Shown: positions 53,298 through 63,923 of the stretch, piece by piece
Numbering within the stretch: position 1 is the first letter of the stretch
Layout: each line of letters opens with the position of its first letter
Assembly: GCA_020055645.1 (NCBI GenBank)
Contig: CM034547.1
Coordinates: forward strand, 39,783,909-39,847,908
Source: Tomocerus qinae
Lineage: Eukaryota; Arthropoda; Collembola; Entomobryomorpha; Tomoceridae
Reading direction: 5' to 3'
Length of the DNA: 64,000 nt
Made by a program: the position numbers and the translations under genes
The notes under the pieces: model-generated
Databases searched by the model: none
Told to the model about the DNA's origin: nothing
What the model saw: the letters and a program-made list of their open reading frames with translations, nothing else

Positions 53298-53548
53298 CAA
53301 GGCTGTATTGAGGGGGGGGCATTGGGGGCAAATGCCCCCCCCCCCGAAATCCAAGAAAAAGGAAAATTTTTTCTCAAAATACCAAAAAATTTCGCGCTTC
53401 GCGCGATTTTATATGATTTTTAGGCTATTTTTGACTCATTTTAGACAAAATAAGCCAAAATTTTTCGCGCTTCGCGCGATTATGCCTAATATATATTGTC
53501 CTATGATATCATTGCCCCCTCCGAAATTGACTTCTAAATACGGTACTG
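53298..53548. mobile_element. G-run/CGCGCTTCGCGCG MITE, copy 2 (inverted relative to copy 1)
   Basis: About 250 bp beginning CAAGGCTGTATTGAGGGG and ending AAATACGGTACTG, the same element as 42997-43210 in the opposite orientation. Here the CGCGCTTCGCGCGATT word is present twice (near 53391 and 53465), so this copy is longer. The C-run after AAATG is about 13 bases. No clean target duplication is visible. Its translation [11 protein letters not shown] parallels that of copy 1, but this is repeat and not gene. Confidence 0.7.
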
Positions 53549-55139
53549 CATTGTGTTAAGTCAGCCCTCAAAGCCTCTCTGCAGCAATCGAATTTCTGTC
53601 TTCTGATTCAGGGGCAAAAACATTTTCGGTGGCACTTATATTAAATATTTCCATATAAAGAATTATTTTTAATTTTAGAAAGCCGTTCAGTTTGAGCAAA
53701 ATATTAATTAATTATCTCAATTTAACTGGCTGGGATCTCTGTTATTTTTCGGAAACGGACTCATTTGCCAGCCATGCATAGATATAGAGAAATCTGAAAT
53801 ACAATTAAGCACATGCACCTGCTCAATAATTGTATCCTGATATATTCCTAATTCCTGATGTAATGATGGCACGGAAATCATGCAACTAAAGTTGACATTT
53901 CAAATGCCTTGAAAAAGGAAAAATTAATAACCATGCATTTTGTCCGAACTAGGGTCCACACTCATAGATACATAGTCTACAGTGTACTAGTTATATAATC
54001 TAAGTCCACACTAGCCCCAACAAAAAACATCTTCCTTAGCATTTGGCCTATATGTGGTAGTCTAAACTGCCTATCCCTGCCCTTTAGGTTACAATATAGC
54101 AGGTGCCGTTAAACCGTGTCGTTCCTTAATAAATGTGAATGAAATTCCTCTGCGAATTACGTTTTATTAACAGTCTGACCATCTACTGCCTTCAACGTTA
54201 TGTAGAATTTGATTTGACAGTTTTGTTTGTTGTTTCAAGAGTATAAATATTTGTTCAATAGCTTCAATATTTATTCTAAAATACAAATATTTGTTTAATA
54301 GCTAGTCCTCATTATTCAAAAGCATAATAAAATTACCTGCAGCAGAGCTCAGTTAAATGCTATTTTTATATATTTATATTGTTGGTTTAAGTGTTCCTTT
54401 ACTGCAATTTCATTTCAGAAGTACAAATAGCTATACTTACGGGCTACGGGAGCTAGACCATGACCATGCCTACAATGAGACCAAATGAAATTTTTATCAC
54501 ATGACAAGTCATGCAATTTTACGCCCACGTTTTTCTGGGTTGGTATCAATGGGCGGCTGGGCGCTGAATGAAATTCCTACAAGGACAGACGCAGATATTG
54601 ATTTTGACTAGGGCTCAATAAGTAACTTTTGTGCTGCTAAGAATTTTTTTATTAACTATCCAGCCAATTTTCTAACGGATGGGATCCAACTATTCCAGAC
54701 CCAGTGAAGTGGCCACTTACTTCTCCGCCTGCCATTGGTCTCCTATCTTTAATGGACTTGCCTTTCAGGACGAGTCAAAATGACCTCCGACTACAGGATA
54801 ATGTCGTCGGTGTAAAAATACAATGTTATTGACATCTATTATTCCATCCTATTAATATAACATCTTTTTTTTCTTTGAAATACATATTCATATGTAATCA
54901 TCAATAAACCACAGAAGCCTCTATACAAGCCGGCTCCGATTTTGTCCATCCTTTGCTAAGCTTTAACGAAAGTTGGTCAAACTATATCTGCATCCGTTTT
55001 GAAGTAACAGGAGTACTATAACAAATAAATACATAGAAATCAAGGACTTTTCCATAAATATAATAAGTAATACTCAAGTGCAAATACAGATTCATTGGCA
55101 AGCTTATTACGATTTCCATCCTCTGCCTCTGACCAGGAC

Positions 55140-55311
55140 CAGGCACGTACCTAGTTTGTTCAAGGGGGGCGCAACCAAAAATAATGACAAAAATTAGACA
55201 TATTTCCGCGAAAATATTTTGCAATTTTTGGCCTTTTTTGAGAAAAAACTTCTCTTTTTCTGATTTAGGAGGGGCGCTGCGCCCCACGGCCCCCTACTGG
55301 ATACGTGCTTG
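55140..55311. mobile_element. Related MITE with 8-bp duplication CCTCTGAC
   Basis: Ends are CAGGCACGTACCTAGT on the left and ACTGGATACGTGCTTG on the right (inverted, four mismatches in sixteen). CCTCTGAC occurs at 55126-55133 and again at 55312-55319. On the left, six extra bases (CAGGAC) lie between the duplication and the end. Internally it has GGGGGGCGCAAC near one end and GGGGCGCTGCGCCCC near the other, similar in style to the elements at 42997 and 53298. An 8-bp duplication with CA/TG ends fits hAT. Confidence 0.6.
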
Positions 55312-55990
55312 CCTCTGACTATTCAGGATGATTTTATGCAACCGGCACACGGCACTTAACAAAACCAGCTGTGTATGTGTGCGTTGAGTGCACGCGAATG
55401 TTGAAAGTCTCCAAAATCCTAAATGAATCACATCATATCACATTACACTTTCACACTTCGTTACACTGCCCCAAGCCCAAATACAGTAATAATATTAAGA
55501 AATAAATAAGTTCTATTTTTAAAAGACTGAAGAGCATAAGAGGCAGCATACATGAGTTTGATATATTGAGAATATATAATTTTTACTTTGTTTTTCATCT
55601 CTCATTTTCTATTTTACTAACTAAAGAAAAATAGACTGACACTGACAATAACAGAAGAACTGAAACTTGGAAGGCAAACCAACCAACAGGTGTGTGTACT
55701 GAGGTGTCATGTTTAACTATATTTCCAATGTACTTATGACAGTGCAGTTAGCATTGAAAAATAATTATTTGAAAATATTGAGCTAATTGGGCAAAAGTGT
55801 TCCGAGTGGCCCGCAATAGAGATTATGTTTTAAAAACACTTTCGACTCCCCAAGGGAAATGAGTCATCTATATTCTGTTCAACTTGGAGAAAGTTTTTTT
55901 AAAACAATTAATAGTCTCTTTAACGTTTTTGATTGATATTAAAGCTTATTACCACGAGATTGAGATTCTCAGAAAATTGAAATTGAGGTT

Positions 55991-56596
55991 ATGATTATAG
56001 ATTTTATGAGGATGGAGAATTCTGAAGGAAACTCTCGAGGTCGTCGTAAGAAGGTGGCAAAGGAGGTTGTGGAAGAGACAACGGGTGTTGTCGCAGAATC
56101 ATTGGCATCCGAAATGATTGAGGCGGTTGGTCCAGCGACGGCTGATTTAATTGGTGAGGAACTGGTGGACTCGATCGTTGAAATGGGTGCGGAGTCTGCG
56201 TTGCTGACAGTCACCGAGTTAGTGGCTACCGAAATACTCAACGCATTCCTCGGAGTGTTGCTGGGCGCTTTCCGCCTAACTACCGCCCTTTACAGTGATG
56301 TGAAAGAAAAGGGCGCTCCGGGTATATCTACATTCAAGACGGGGGTCACTTTTGGCTTCGGAATGGTAGGTGGGTATTTGGGATCTCTAGCAGGAAAATA
56401 TTTGGGGACTTTAATCATCGGAAGTACCATGGGGCTCATTTTTGGAGACGTAGGGGAAGAATATGGAAACCTCGTTGGCTCAATTATTTTTGCAATTATG
56501 GTGGCAGTGGCTGGAAGATTAGGAGGAATTAAAGTCGCTACTATTCTCATTGATAAATACGTGCCAGGGACAAAAACAACTGAAAAAGTCGACTAA
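55991..56596 (+). CDS. Unrecognised glycine-zipper membrane protein, intronless
   Basis: A single open frame of 201 codons. ATGs at 55991, 56006 and 56012 are in frame; the third (GAGGATGG) has the best eukaryotic start context and would give 194 residues starting MENSEG. After a basic patch (RGRRKK) comes an Ala/Glu/Val-rich helical stretch of about 45 residues, then a hydrophobic segment around ILNAFLGVLLGAF, a hinge (KEKGAPGIS), and a long glycine-spaced hydrophobic region (GMVGGYLGSLAGKYLG, then GSIIFAIMVAVAG). GxxxG spacing like this favours tight helix packing in membranes. AATAAA lies at 56699-56704. No homologue recognised. It is tail-to-tail with the NB-ARC gene, 420 bp apart. Confidence 0.65.
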   Translation: MIIDFMRMENSEGNSRGRRKKVAKEVVEETTGVVAESLASEMIEAVGPATADLIGEELVDSIVEMGAESALLTVTELVATEILNAFLGVLLGAFRLTTALYSDVKEKGAPGISTFKTGVTFGFGMVGGYLGSLAGKYLGTLIIGSTMGLIFGDVGEEYGNLVGSIIFAIMVAVAGRLGGIKVATILIDKYVPGTKTTEKVD

Positions 56597-57016
56597 AATT
56601 AAATATATTTATAGAAAATCGTACATACCTGATTGTAAGTATTAACTAAATAACTAAATCTGTGATTCCACTTTCATTTCCACGCGCAATTTAATACGAA
56701 TAAATAAATAACGTTGATATATTATATTCAGAAAAATCGTAATAGTTTTTAATTTGTCAAACCACATTCAAAAATAAGTAAAAATAGAAGTCAACAAAGT
56801 AAATTGTTTGTAGGTAGGGTATAGGTACCACACCACGGTATTGTTTTATGTTTAAAGCCAACTTACAACTTTTGCTTTCTAATTCTCCTACCTCACCGAA
56901 AATACTAACTTTTTATGGGGATTCAGTCTCAGATATTATTGTTTATAAACTGTATCATCAGAGTGAGATTGGGTTTATTTTTGCATTCTTGAGGGCATAT
57001 TTCGTTATAAAATGTA
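56597..57016. other. Short intergenic space between convergent genes
   Basis: Holds the 3' ends of both neighbours: AATAAA on the + strand at 56699-56704, and AATAAA on the - strand at 56974-56979 (TTTATT as read on +), about 40 bp after the NB-ARC gene's stop. Nothing else is recognised. Confidence 0.6.
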
Positions 57017-60000
57017 TTATGGGTTTCTGCAATATTGTAACAATAGAATTTTCTCCAAGGTGTCGTTGGCTTTGATTGTGAAAGGGTTATCCACTCCCAA
57101 ACACGTTTTTCGACCACGATAAATTTTTTGGTACACATTAAAAGCTTCGTCCAAGCTTCCCCGTTTCATCAGTGCCTTCCCCTTCACCTCAAGAATAAGC
57201 AAAGAGTCTTCATTGTCCTCCCCGCAAATTTTCGGAATATTCTCGTAGATGGTGGTCAGCATTTCCATGGCTTTTGAAAATTGTCCCTCTTGGTCAAAAA
57301 GGATTTTGATCATCTCTAATTGCGTCTTAACAATCTCATAGTCTTTTTCTTTTCGTGAATGAGTCTTTTGAACTTGTAAAACGCGTTCCATTAATTCTTT
57401 GGCTTGTACTGATTTTCCTTGGAGATTTAGCGTGACAGCCATATATCTCTTTGTGGTAATCTTGTGGCTATGATTTTCTTCCGTCCAATTCGTAACATTC
57501 TTCTGCAACAACCATTCGCACAGTGACAGAGCCTCGTCCAGACTTTCGGGAGACCTTATCTGGTGCAGTGTGAGTATCAAGTTGTAGGTGACCACGCATG
57601 TCAGGTCCCCATTGATCCCCCCTTCTCTGAGGGAGTTGTGCAGTTTTTTAAACACTCTCTGGGCCTCTTGAAAATCTTCCATCTTGAGTAGCACCAAGCC
57701 CGTGTAGTTCCCTATCTTCATCAAGTACTCATGGTTGTCATTCAAATATTTGACCTGTAACTCATACAGCCGTGTTAGAAGTTCTCGAGCGGTTTTGTAG
57801 TCATGAAGTCTTAACAGATCCTCAACAAGTTCTCCGGTAAATTTTTCATGAATTGCTTCAGTTGGTGGGACATGTAGTCGCGTTTCGTATGGAATATACT
57901 TGAAATAATTGTCACAAATGGACACGAGACATTTTGTGACGACTGCAGAAGTTTTCAAACCCTCGACAGAGAATCTAACAGCGTTTTTCTTCGTTTGAAG
58001 GAGAACTACTGCATTGTAAGCCATGCCCCAAACAACTTTGTTCAACTCTTCCAAACTCAATTTTTCCAACTCTTTAATTAAAGCTCGATGAACGTGACTA
58101 GGGACTTGAAAGTTCTGTTCAACTTTACCACCAATGATAACTAGTCCAAGATTTTGTAAAACTAGTAAACTGCCATAAAGGGTCAGGTATGCTTGCTGAG
58201 GGTTGGAATGTCGAGCCACTAGTGAAACTAGAAGATGAATTGAAATCGGAAAATCTTGCGGGAGAATCGAAAGAGCCAGTGCTACCATTTTGGTGGTTTG
58301 GCCTTCTTGAACTATACGTGGCCAAGTTATCTCTCCCCACTTTGAATCAAATGCACAGAGTTTTTTCTTGATCTGTCGGATGTTCTCATCGCATTCAGCA
58401 TTTTGTGGCTGGATTTGTTTCAAATGTTGCAACAGCAACAGGGCCTCGTCGAACCATTCTAAATGGATCAAGAGGAGTTTGACAGCATTCAGGGAGTGAA
58501 GAGTGGTCTTGTGGGATTCCCCCAAAATCCGCTTTCTCTCTATGTATACCTTTCTTTGCAGACTGAGGGCTTCAAGTGTCTTTTCTATGCTGTGAGGAAG
58601 GGCGACCATCACCAAAGCCAAGTTGTAAACCGTGGTCAGTGTGTCCGGGTGGTTGGCTCCCAAAACCTCAGTTTCTCCCTCAGATGTCCTTTGTAGCAGT
58701 GAATGAGCCTCTTCCAATTCTCCAAGTTTCATTTTGACGATACCCATGTTGTACATGACTGTCAAGGTTTTTGGATGTGTCTCCCCTAAACACTCGTTTC
58801 GGAAATGGTAAAGCTTTCTGTAGTTGTTAAAAGCCTCTGGTAGCATATGTAGACCTGTATGGCAGCCAGCAATGTTGAACAGCGTTTCCAAAGTGTCCGG
58901 ATGTTTTTCGCCTAAAAGACGCTCTCGGGCTTCGTGAACGGGTTCGTAAATGGCGAGGGCGTTGCTGTAATCCTCTAACTTCATCAACGCTATTCCCAAG
59001 TTGTGCTTGGATAAGAGTGTATCTGCATGTGTTTCTCCCTGAAGAAGAATTCGGTCACTAATGATTTCTACCAGGGATGCTGCAAGTATTTCTATTTTCT
59101 CCTTGTCACTAGCAAAGAAGTCACTGCTGTTTATTGCCGCCGTTAAATAAACCATTTCTTCCCTCGTGGACACGCATTTGATGTTCATTTCTCCATCGTA
59201 CATCTTTTTTTGGCACGCGTAGACTTCATCCAACATTTTTTTGGACTCGTCAAAAAGACGGAGTTTTCGCAGAGCCTTTGCCATGAATATCTTGGTGGCT
59301 AGAGGTGCTGACTGATTATGACCGAGAATCTTCACTTGTTCCAAATAAATCTCTTTGGTAAGGGGGAGTGCAAGTTTCCATTGCCCCATGTTGCCCAGAA
59401 CAGAAGCCAAATTAAATTTTATGTCCTGTGTGTCCAGGTGGCTTTCTCCACGAGTTTCCTTGCTGAGCTGCATCGCCTGCTTCAAAATCCCGTGTGCCTC
59501 CCTCCACTTCCCAAGTCGGTTTAGTACATTTGCCATGTTGACAACGGTTACAACATCTCCCATTCTTAAGGTGTCATTTTGTTCGCGGTAAATTTCCTTG
59601 TATAATTCTAAGGATTTGTTCAGCTGTCCAACTGCGGCGAGCGCACCTGCCAAATTAGTCTTCATCCGCAGAACTGCATTTGTTTGTACATTTGGCTGCT
59701 TTTCGTAAAGATCTTGTAAAATGGACAGAGCTTCGTCAAATCGTCTAAGAAGCATTAAACAACCCGCTTTATCACACTTCATATCTAGATCTTCGTTCGG
59801 CTCTGATTTGAGAATTTCCTCGTAATGTTCCAAGGCTTCTTGCCCTTTCAGAAGCTTTATTAAATTACATGCCAAGTCTTTTCGAGTATTTCGGGTTTTT
59901 TCGTTGGTCATTCCCAAATGTTGAACTTGAAGTTGATAAAGTCTTTGTAACATTTCGTCCACCGTTTGATAATCGCTCAGAGAGGGTGACAGCCTAGATG

Positions 60001-63000
60001 TCAGCCAATCTGTCAACATTTCATGAATATTTTCCTCATTGGACTCAGCGTCACTTCTTGTATACGATATGTATTTAAATAGATTCTGCCACACGGGGAA
60101 AAGGTTTTGCCTCATGATGGCCGCCCATGTGGTCACTTCTCCATCCAAAACTGCGTTCGACTTAAGGAGGCCTTTTGTGTTGGCAGCCAGCGATGAAAGG
60201 GAAGATTCCAACCGACGACTTTTGTTTAATTTTTGAATTGTTGACTGCTGCACCTGTTTGTGAACATTGATTCCTTGCCAAGCGCCGTTGTTCTCAAATT
60301 CGATCATGTGGAAATTCTTGAGGAGGTGTAAAGCCTCTTCATAACGTTTGTTGTATTCTGGTGCTGGCGTCTCTGGAAATATTTCGGGGAAAATGAGGTA
60401 AAATAGTAAATCGAGATTTATGTGTTTGGCAGAGGTGAATGCAGTCACTTGCATAATCCTTTTCGCTAATTCACTGGTGGACTCCTCCATCATTTCTTCA
60501 ATGTACTTCCAAGTGTTCTCCCAAATAGTGTACACTTTTCCGTACGAAAGGTTCAGTCGGGATGTCGGCTCATCCAGACCTTTCAGGTACTCTTGCAGTG
60601 TGAAGGGCGGGAGAGAACTTTGGGACTGGCGGCTTTTACATCGCATGTTAATTGTGGCAATGGCATGTTCCATACAGAGGGGATGACCTTCAAGATATAT
60701 CGCCAACTCCACGACAGCCTCCTCACTATCCAACACGTTCGAATTCAGATTCGTCATCAAAAAGTCAACAGATTCCGCTTGAGTGAAGCCAAACAGAGGG
60801 ATGATGCTCTGTTCACCGATAATGTCGTCGACCTGATAAGCGTGTGTGGTCACAAGAATGTGCAGCCTCTCCATCTGACCGGAGCTCAGCCACGATCTGT
60901 TGGGAAGGAACTCTTCGATGTCAGTCAGCATGGCCGTGGTGGTCTTTTTGTCTTCTCCGCTCGACTCAATATCAAAAACGATGATGCTTTTCTCAAGGGA
61001 TAACATCTGGTACACTTTCTCGACAACCACTGAAGTCTTCTCGTCTTCCTCCTCAAAAAGTGTCTTAACGGGGATACCTAGGCGGACAGCGGCTCCGAAA
61101 AACACACTTTTCATCGAACTGTAATTATTGGCGGGTACCCATAAAATGTGGAAGTAGTTGTTGCTGTTCTTTTCGATGTACATATTGACCGTTGTTGTTT
61201 TACCCACCCCGCTCAGACCGCTGATGACTTTAAGCCGAGGAGGCCACGATGAGGTGCTACTTTCTGAATCCAGAGGGTCGTGCAAAACATTATAAATCCT
61301 TTGCAGGACATCCTTTCTTTCATACAAAGACTTGAAGGATTCTGTCCAATTGTATTTCAGACGGGTCCGAGTCTCATCTTTAATTTTCTCTTGTTTCTCG
61401 CTCAAAATGTCAAATTGATATTGGACGGCCAGCCATTCAGTGGCTTTTTGGTAGAATCTTCTTGACACAAGATCCAACTCTTGGAAATTGTTAGGCGAAA
61501 AGGAAACGATATCCTTATCGTCGGAGGATATGTCGATATGGTCAATGATATATTTAATTCTATTAATACTCATTCGGTCGTTGATGAGCAGTTGTCGTTG
61601 CTGGTCAGTGAGCTCCTCGTCGGTTACCGTATCATAGGTTGTAGGGAGCTTGCATATTTTCTTCGTACTATTTAGTCCTAATTGACTGTCAAATGCTTTC
61701 CATTCAGAGTGGAAGGCTCCTCTCCGTAATTTTCTATTGATTGTTTCAAGGTCACCAGAGTAAGGCATCCCAAACAGTTGACCACCAACAATCCCTATGG
61801 TGGACGTTCGATGACCAACAAAGTCTTTAGATATCCAGACAGTCTTTGTATGTGGTTTTGCAAAAATGGCTTGAGGATTCAAATGGAGATCATACAAGGA
61901 GATTCCTCTGGAGTCCAATTTATTCTCATCCGTCACATAAAAAGTTTGATTCAGTTTCGAGTTTTTGCTGTGATACATTGAATAGAAAAGACTCTCCCCG
62001 TTCCACATGGAGAGACATTCAATGTACATGCTGGCCATTGTGGTGGCCACTTTGTCCCGGGTCAAGTCGTCTTGATTCAGGAGAGTGTATACATATTCGT
62101 AGCTGGAGAAGACATTAGAAATTGTTAGGATTAGGTGGAGTCGGAGCAAGTGGCGGGGAGAAAGATCCACAACAGCCAACTCCTCTGTCAGCAGCTCAAT
62201 TTGCTTTTGCTGGAATCCAGAATCTATCTCCCCAAGGATGAATTTGTTAGTTGCCTCCAGAGCTTGTGAGGGCCAGCAGTAGGATTTCAGGGAGATGAGT
62301 AGAGGTGCTAATAAACGATTCCTTTCCTCGTCTGGAGAATTCCGCCATCTCCATCTTTTGTTTTTCGGGGGTGACAATAGTTGAGATTCCACATGTTCCA
62401 CAAACAAAGAAATAAACCGGATTTCGGGTTTCGAAACGGAAGGTGACGATTCGGTGTCCGATGATTCACTAGAATCAACGGGCAACATTAAATCTAATCA
62501 TCACAATCATGAAAATCGAAGGAAAATTAAAATTCAAACTCACAAGTTATTTTTGACGCAATTAAGTTGAAATGGAATAGGACGAGAGCCATGGTAGAGC
62601 CAAAGAATATTTCTCATGGTGTAGTAGACTGTCTCCGGCTTCAGACCCGGTGACCATTGAAATTTTTTTTTCCATTCAAGCCATGTCAGGCCTTTGAAAA
62701 CGACATCGGCCACAGCATGGGCACAATTGTTGGTTAGAACATGGTATGAATGCTTTGTCGTCGCCAGTTTTTGTGTCCAATGGGCCACCATTATTGTTTC
62801 ATCCAATAGCTCCGTAGGTATAACAAGTGTACCATCGGGTTGCCCACCCTCCCGGTAAACATCTTCAGCCAGCGTCTCCACATATCCATCGTTCCATTGA
62901 CTGATATAAGCCAATCCATCCGCAATATCCAATGACACGTGGCCACACCCTCCCAACAACTTTTTAAAGTTCCAGAAGTACAAAGAATGCACTGACATCA

Positions 63001-63001
63001 T
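57017..63001 (-). CDS. Peptidase-like / NB-ARC / TPR giant STAND protein, 2 exons
   Basis: Exons 62544-63001 and 57017-62468, with a 75-nt intron, would give 1969 residues. Domain order in the spliced protein: a His-Cys papain-like domain (about 1-135); an uncharacterised region of about 400 residues; NB-ARC with P-loop GLSGVGKTT (about 570-578), Walker-B-like SIIVFDIE (647-654), sensor ILVTTH (690-695), GHPLCMEHA (747-755) and a winged-helix-like stretch (AKRIMQVTAFTSAKHINLDL, about 821-840); then kinesin-light-chain-style 42-residue TPRs (about 985-1505, with repeated GExHPxTL), a middle region, and more TPRs to the end. STAND NTPases of this type oligomerise on sensing a ligand, and the N-terminal domain is normally the effector. 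Without the splice, the large ORF can start at its own ATG (62488; 1823 residues). NB-ARC/TPR is sure; the join is inferred from phase and splice sites. Confidence 0.8.
62469..62543 (-). other. 75-nt intron joining the peptidase-like and NB-ARC exons
   Basis: Read on the - strand it begins GTGAGTTTGAATTTT and ends GTTGATTCTAG. Exon 1 ends with two bases (TT) of a codon and exon 2 supplies the third (T), then GAA TCA TCG, which is the frame of the large ORF from its eighth codon. The donor overlaps the TGA that would stop the short ORF. The intron contains the ATG that would start the large ORF alone. A second AG (GATGATTAG) inside would give an out-of-frame join and an early stop. Confidence 0.65.
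62544..63001 (-). other. N-terminal exon: permuted papain-like (LRAT / NlpC-P60-like) domain
   Basis: Encodes MMSVHSLYFWNF... with the motif GCGHVSLDI (His21) followed about 70 residues later by HVLTNNCAHAVADV (Cys93). A His in a GHxSL strand before a Cys at the start of a helix in NNC is the order seen in circularly permuted papain-like enzymes such as LRAT, PPPDE and YiiX families. Their substrates range from acyl lipids to peptides or ubiquitin-like conjugates, so no reaction is proposed. The start may be either of the two first ATGs. If the following intron is retained, the frame ends at TGA just after KNNL, giving a free 153-residue protein. Confidence 0.6.
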
Positions 63002-63923
63002 GGAAATATTATGTCAACCGTCTTTCTGCCAGTAACGAAAAAAAGTATGATAAATGAGATATATAGACAAACAGAACCTAGACAATAAATCCTCATTTAT
63101 TACAATCTACCTCCTTACGATGCCCCTCTTTCTGTCTGTCTCATGCTATGCTGATTAATTCATTCCATATCAATTGAACGGAAGCAATGAAAACTGCTGA
63201 AATTATAAAGAATTCTGATTTTTTAAATACTACAAACGGTATACATCTAACTTAATTTGAAATAATGTTAAGAAACCAGATTTACCAGAAGAAAACGTTT
63301 TCTGTTTGAATGTAGATGTGGAAAAGTAAACCATCGCGCAGAACTGGAACTGGGGCACCAGGGCACTAATACTACTCTTTTGGTAGAAATATAGTAACAA
63401 AATTAAAGAGTAAAATAAAATGAGTATCTCTTTAAAAGGGAATTCATACAAAGTGTGAAGTTAAAGTAAACGTACTGATCTGTACCAATAAGTCAAGTAG
63501 TTGACCTTGTGTAATTGAGACTTGCATGTATACTGGAGATGAATGAATACACGTGAGTAGTAGATACTCACATTCAACAGAAGACGACAGATTTAGCTTC
63601 TCACACCCCTCCCTCTTCCGCAGCATCTCACTCTCGCTTAATTGCATCATCCAGAGCAGTCCACATATCCACTCAGGTCAGCTGTATTATGAAAACTCAG
63701 TTTCGAGTGTTCCTCCAGAAAGTGAACATCAACATCTGTGAATAAAAATCTTGTCCAGATGACAAAACTATTCTACACTGTACAGTAATCCACTAACTAA
63801 TCCAGTGTAAGAAATCCTATTCTATTATGATAAACATGTATATAATTTGTATTATTGTATCAATTTGTAATACTATCGTACTTCTGTATTTAGAGGGGTG
63901 ATTGAAGTAGATTTTATTCCATA
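63002..63923. promoter_or_regulatory. Probable bidirectional promoter between two related genes
   Basis: This 922-bp space separates the divergent start codons of two genes that share the same N-terminal motif. On the - strand a TATA-like TATATATC (63058-63065) sits about 58 bp before the start at 63001. On the + strand TATATAAT (63839-63846) sits about 78 bp before the ATG at 63924. Several 60-70-codon frames in between show no domain. A TTTAG near 63893 could also end a 5' UTR intron. Confidence 0.4.

Larger units (their letters stand above)
52769..55990. other. Intergenic region with MITE copies
   Basis: About 3.2 kb between the 7TM gene and the glycine-zipper gene. It holds two related GC-rich-ended elements (53298-53548, 55140-55311). 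The rest is AT-rich with no domain-bearing frame. Confidence 0.6.
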
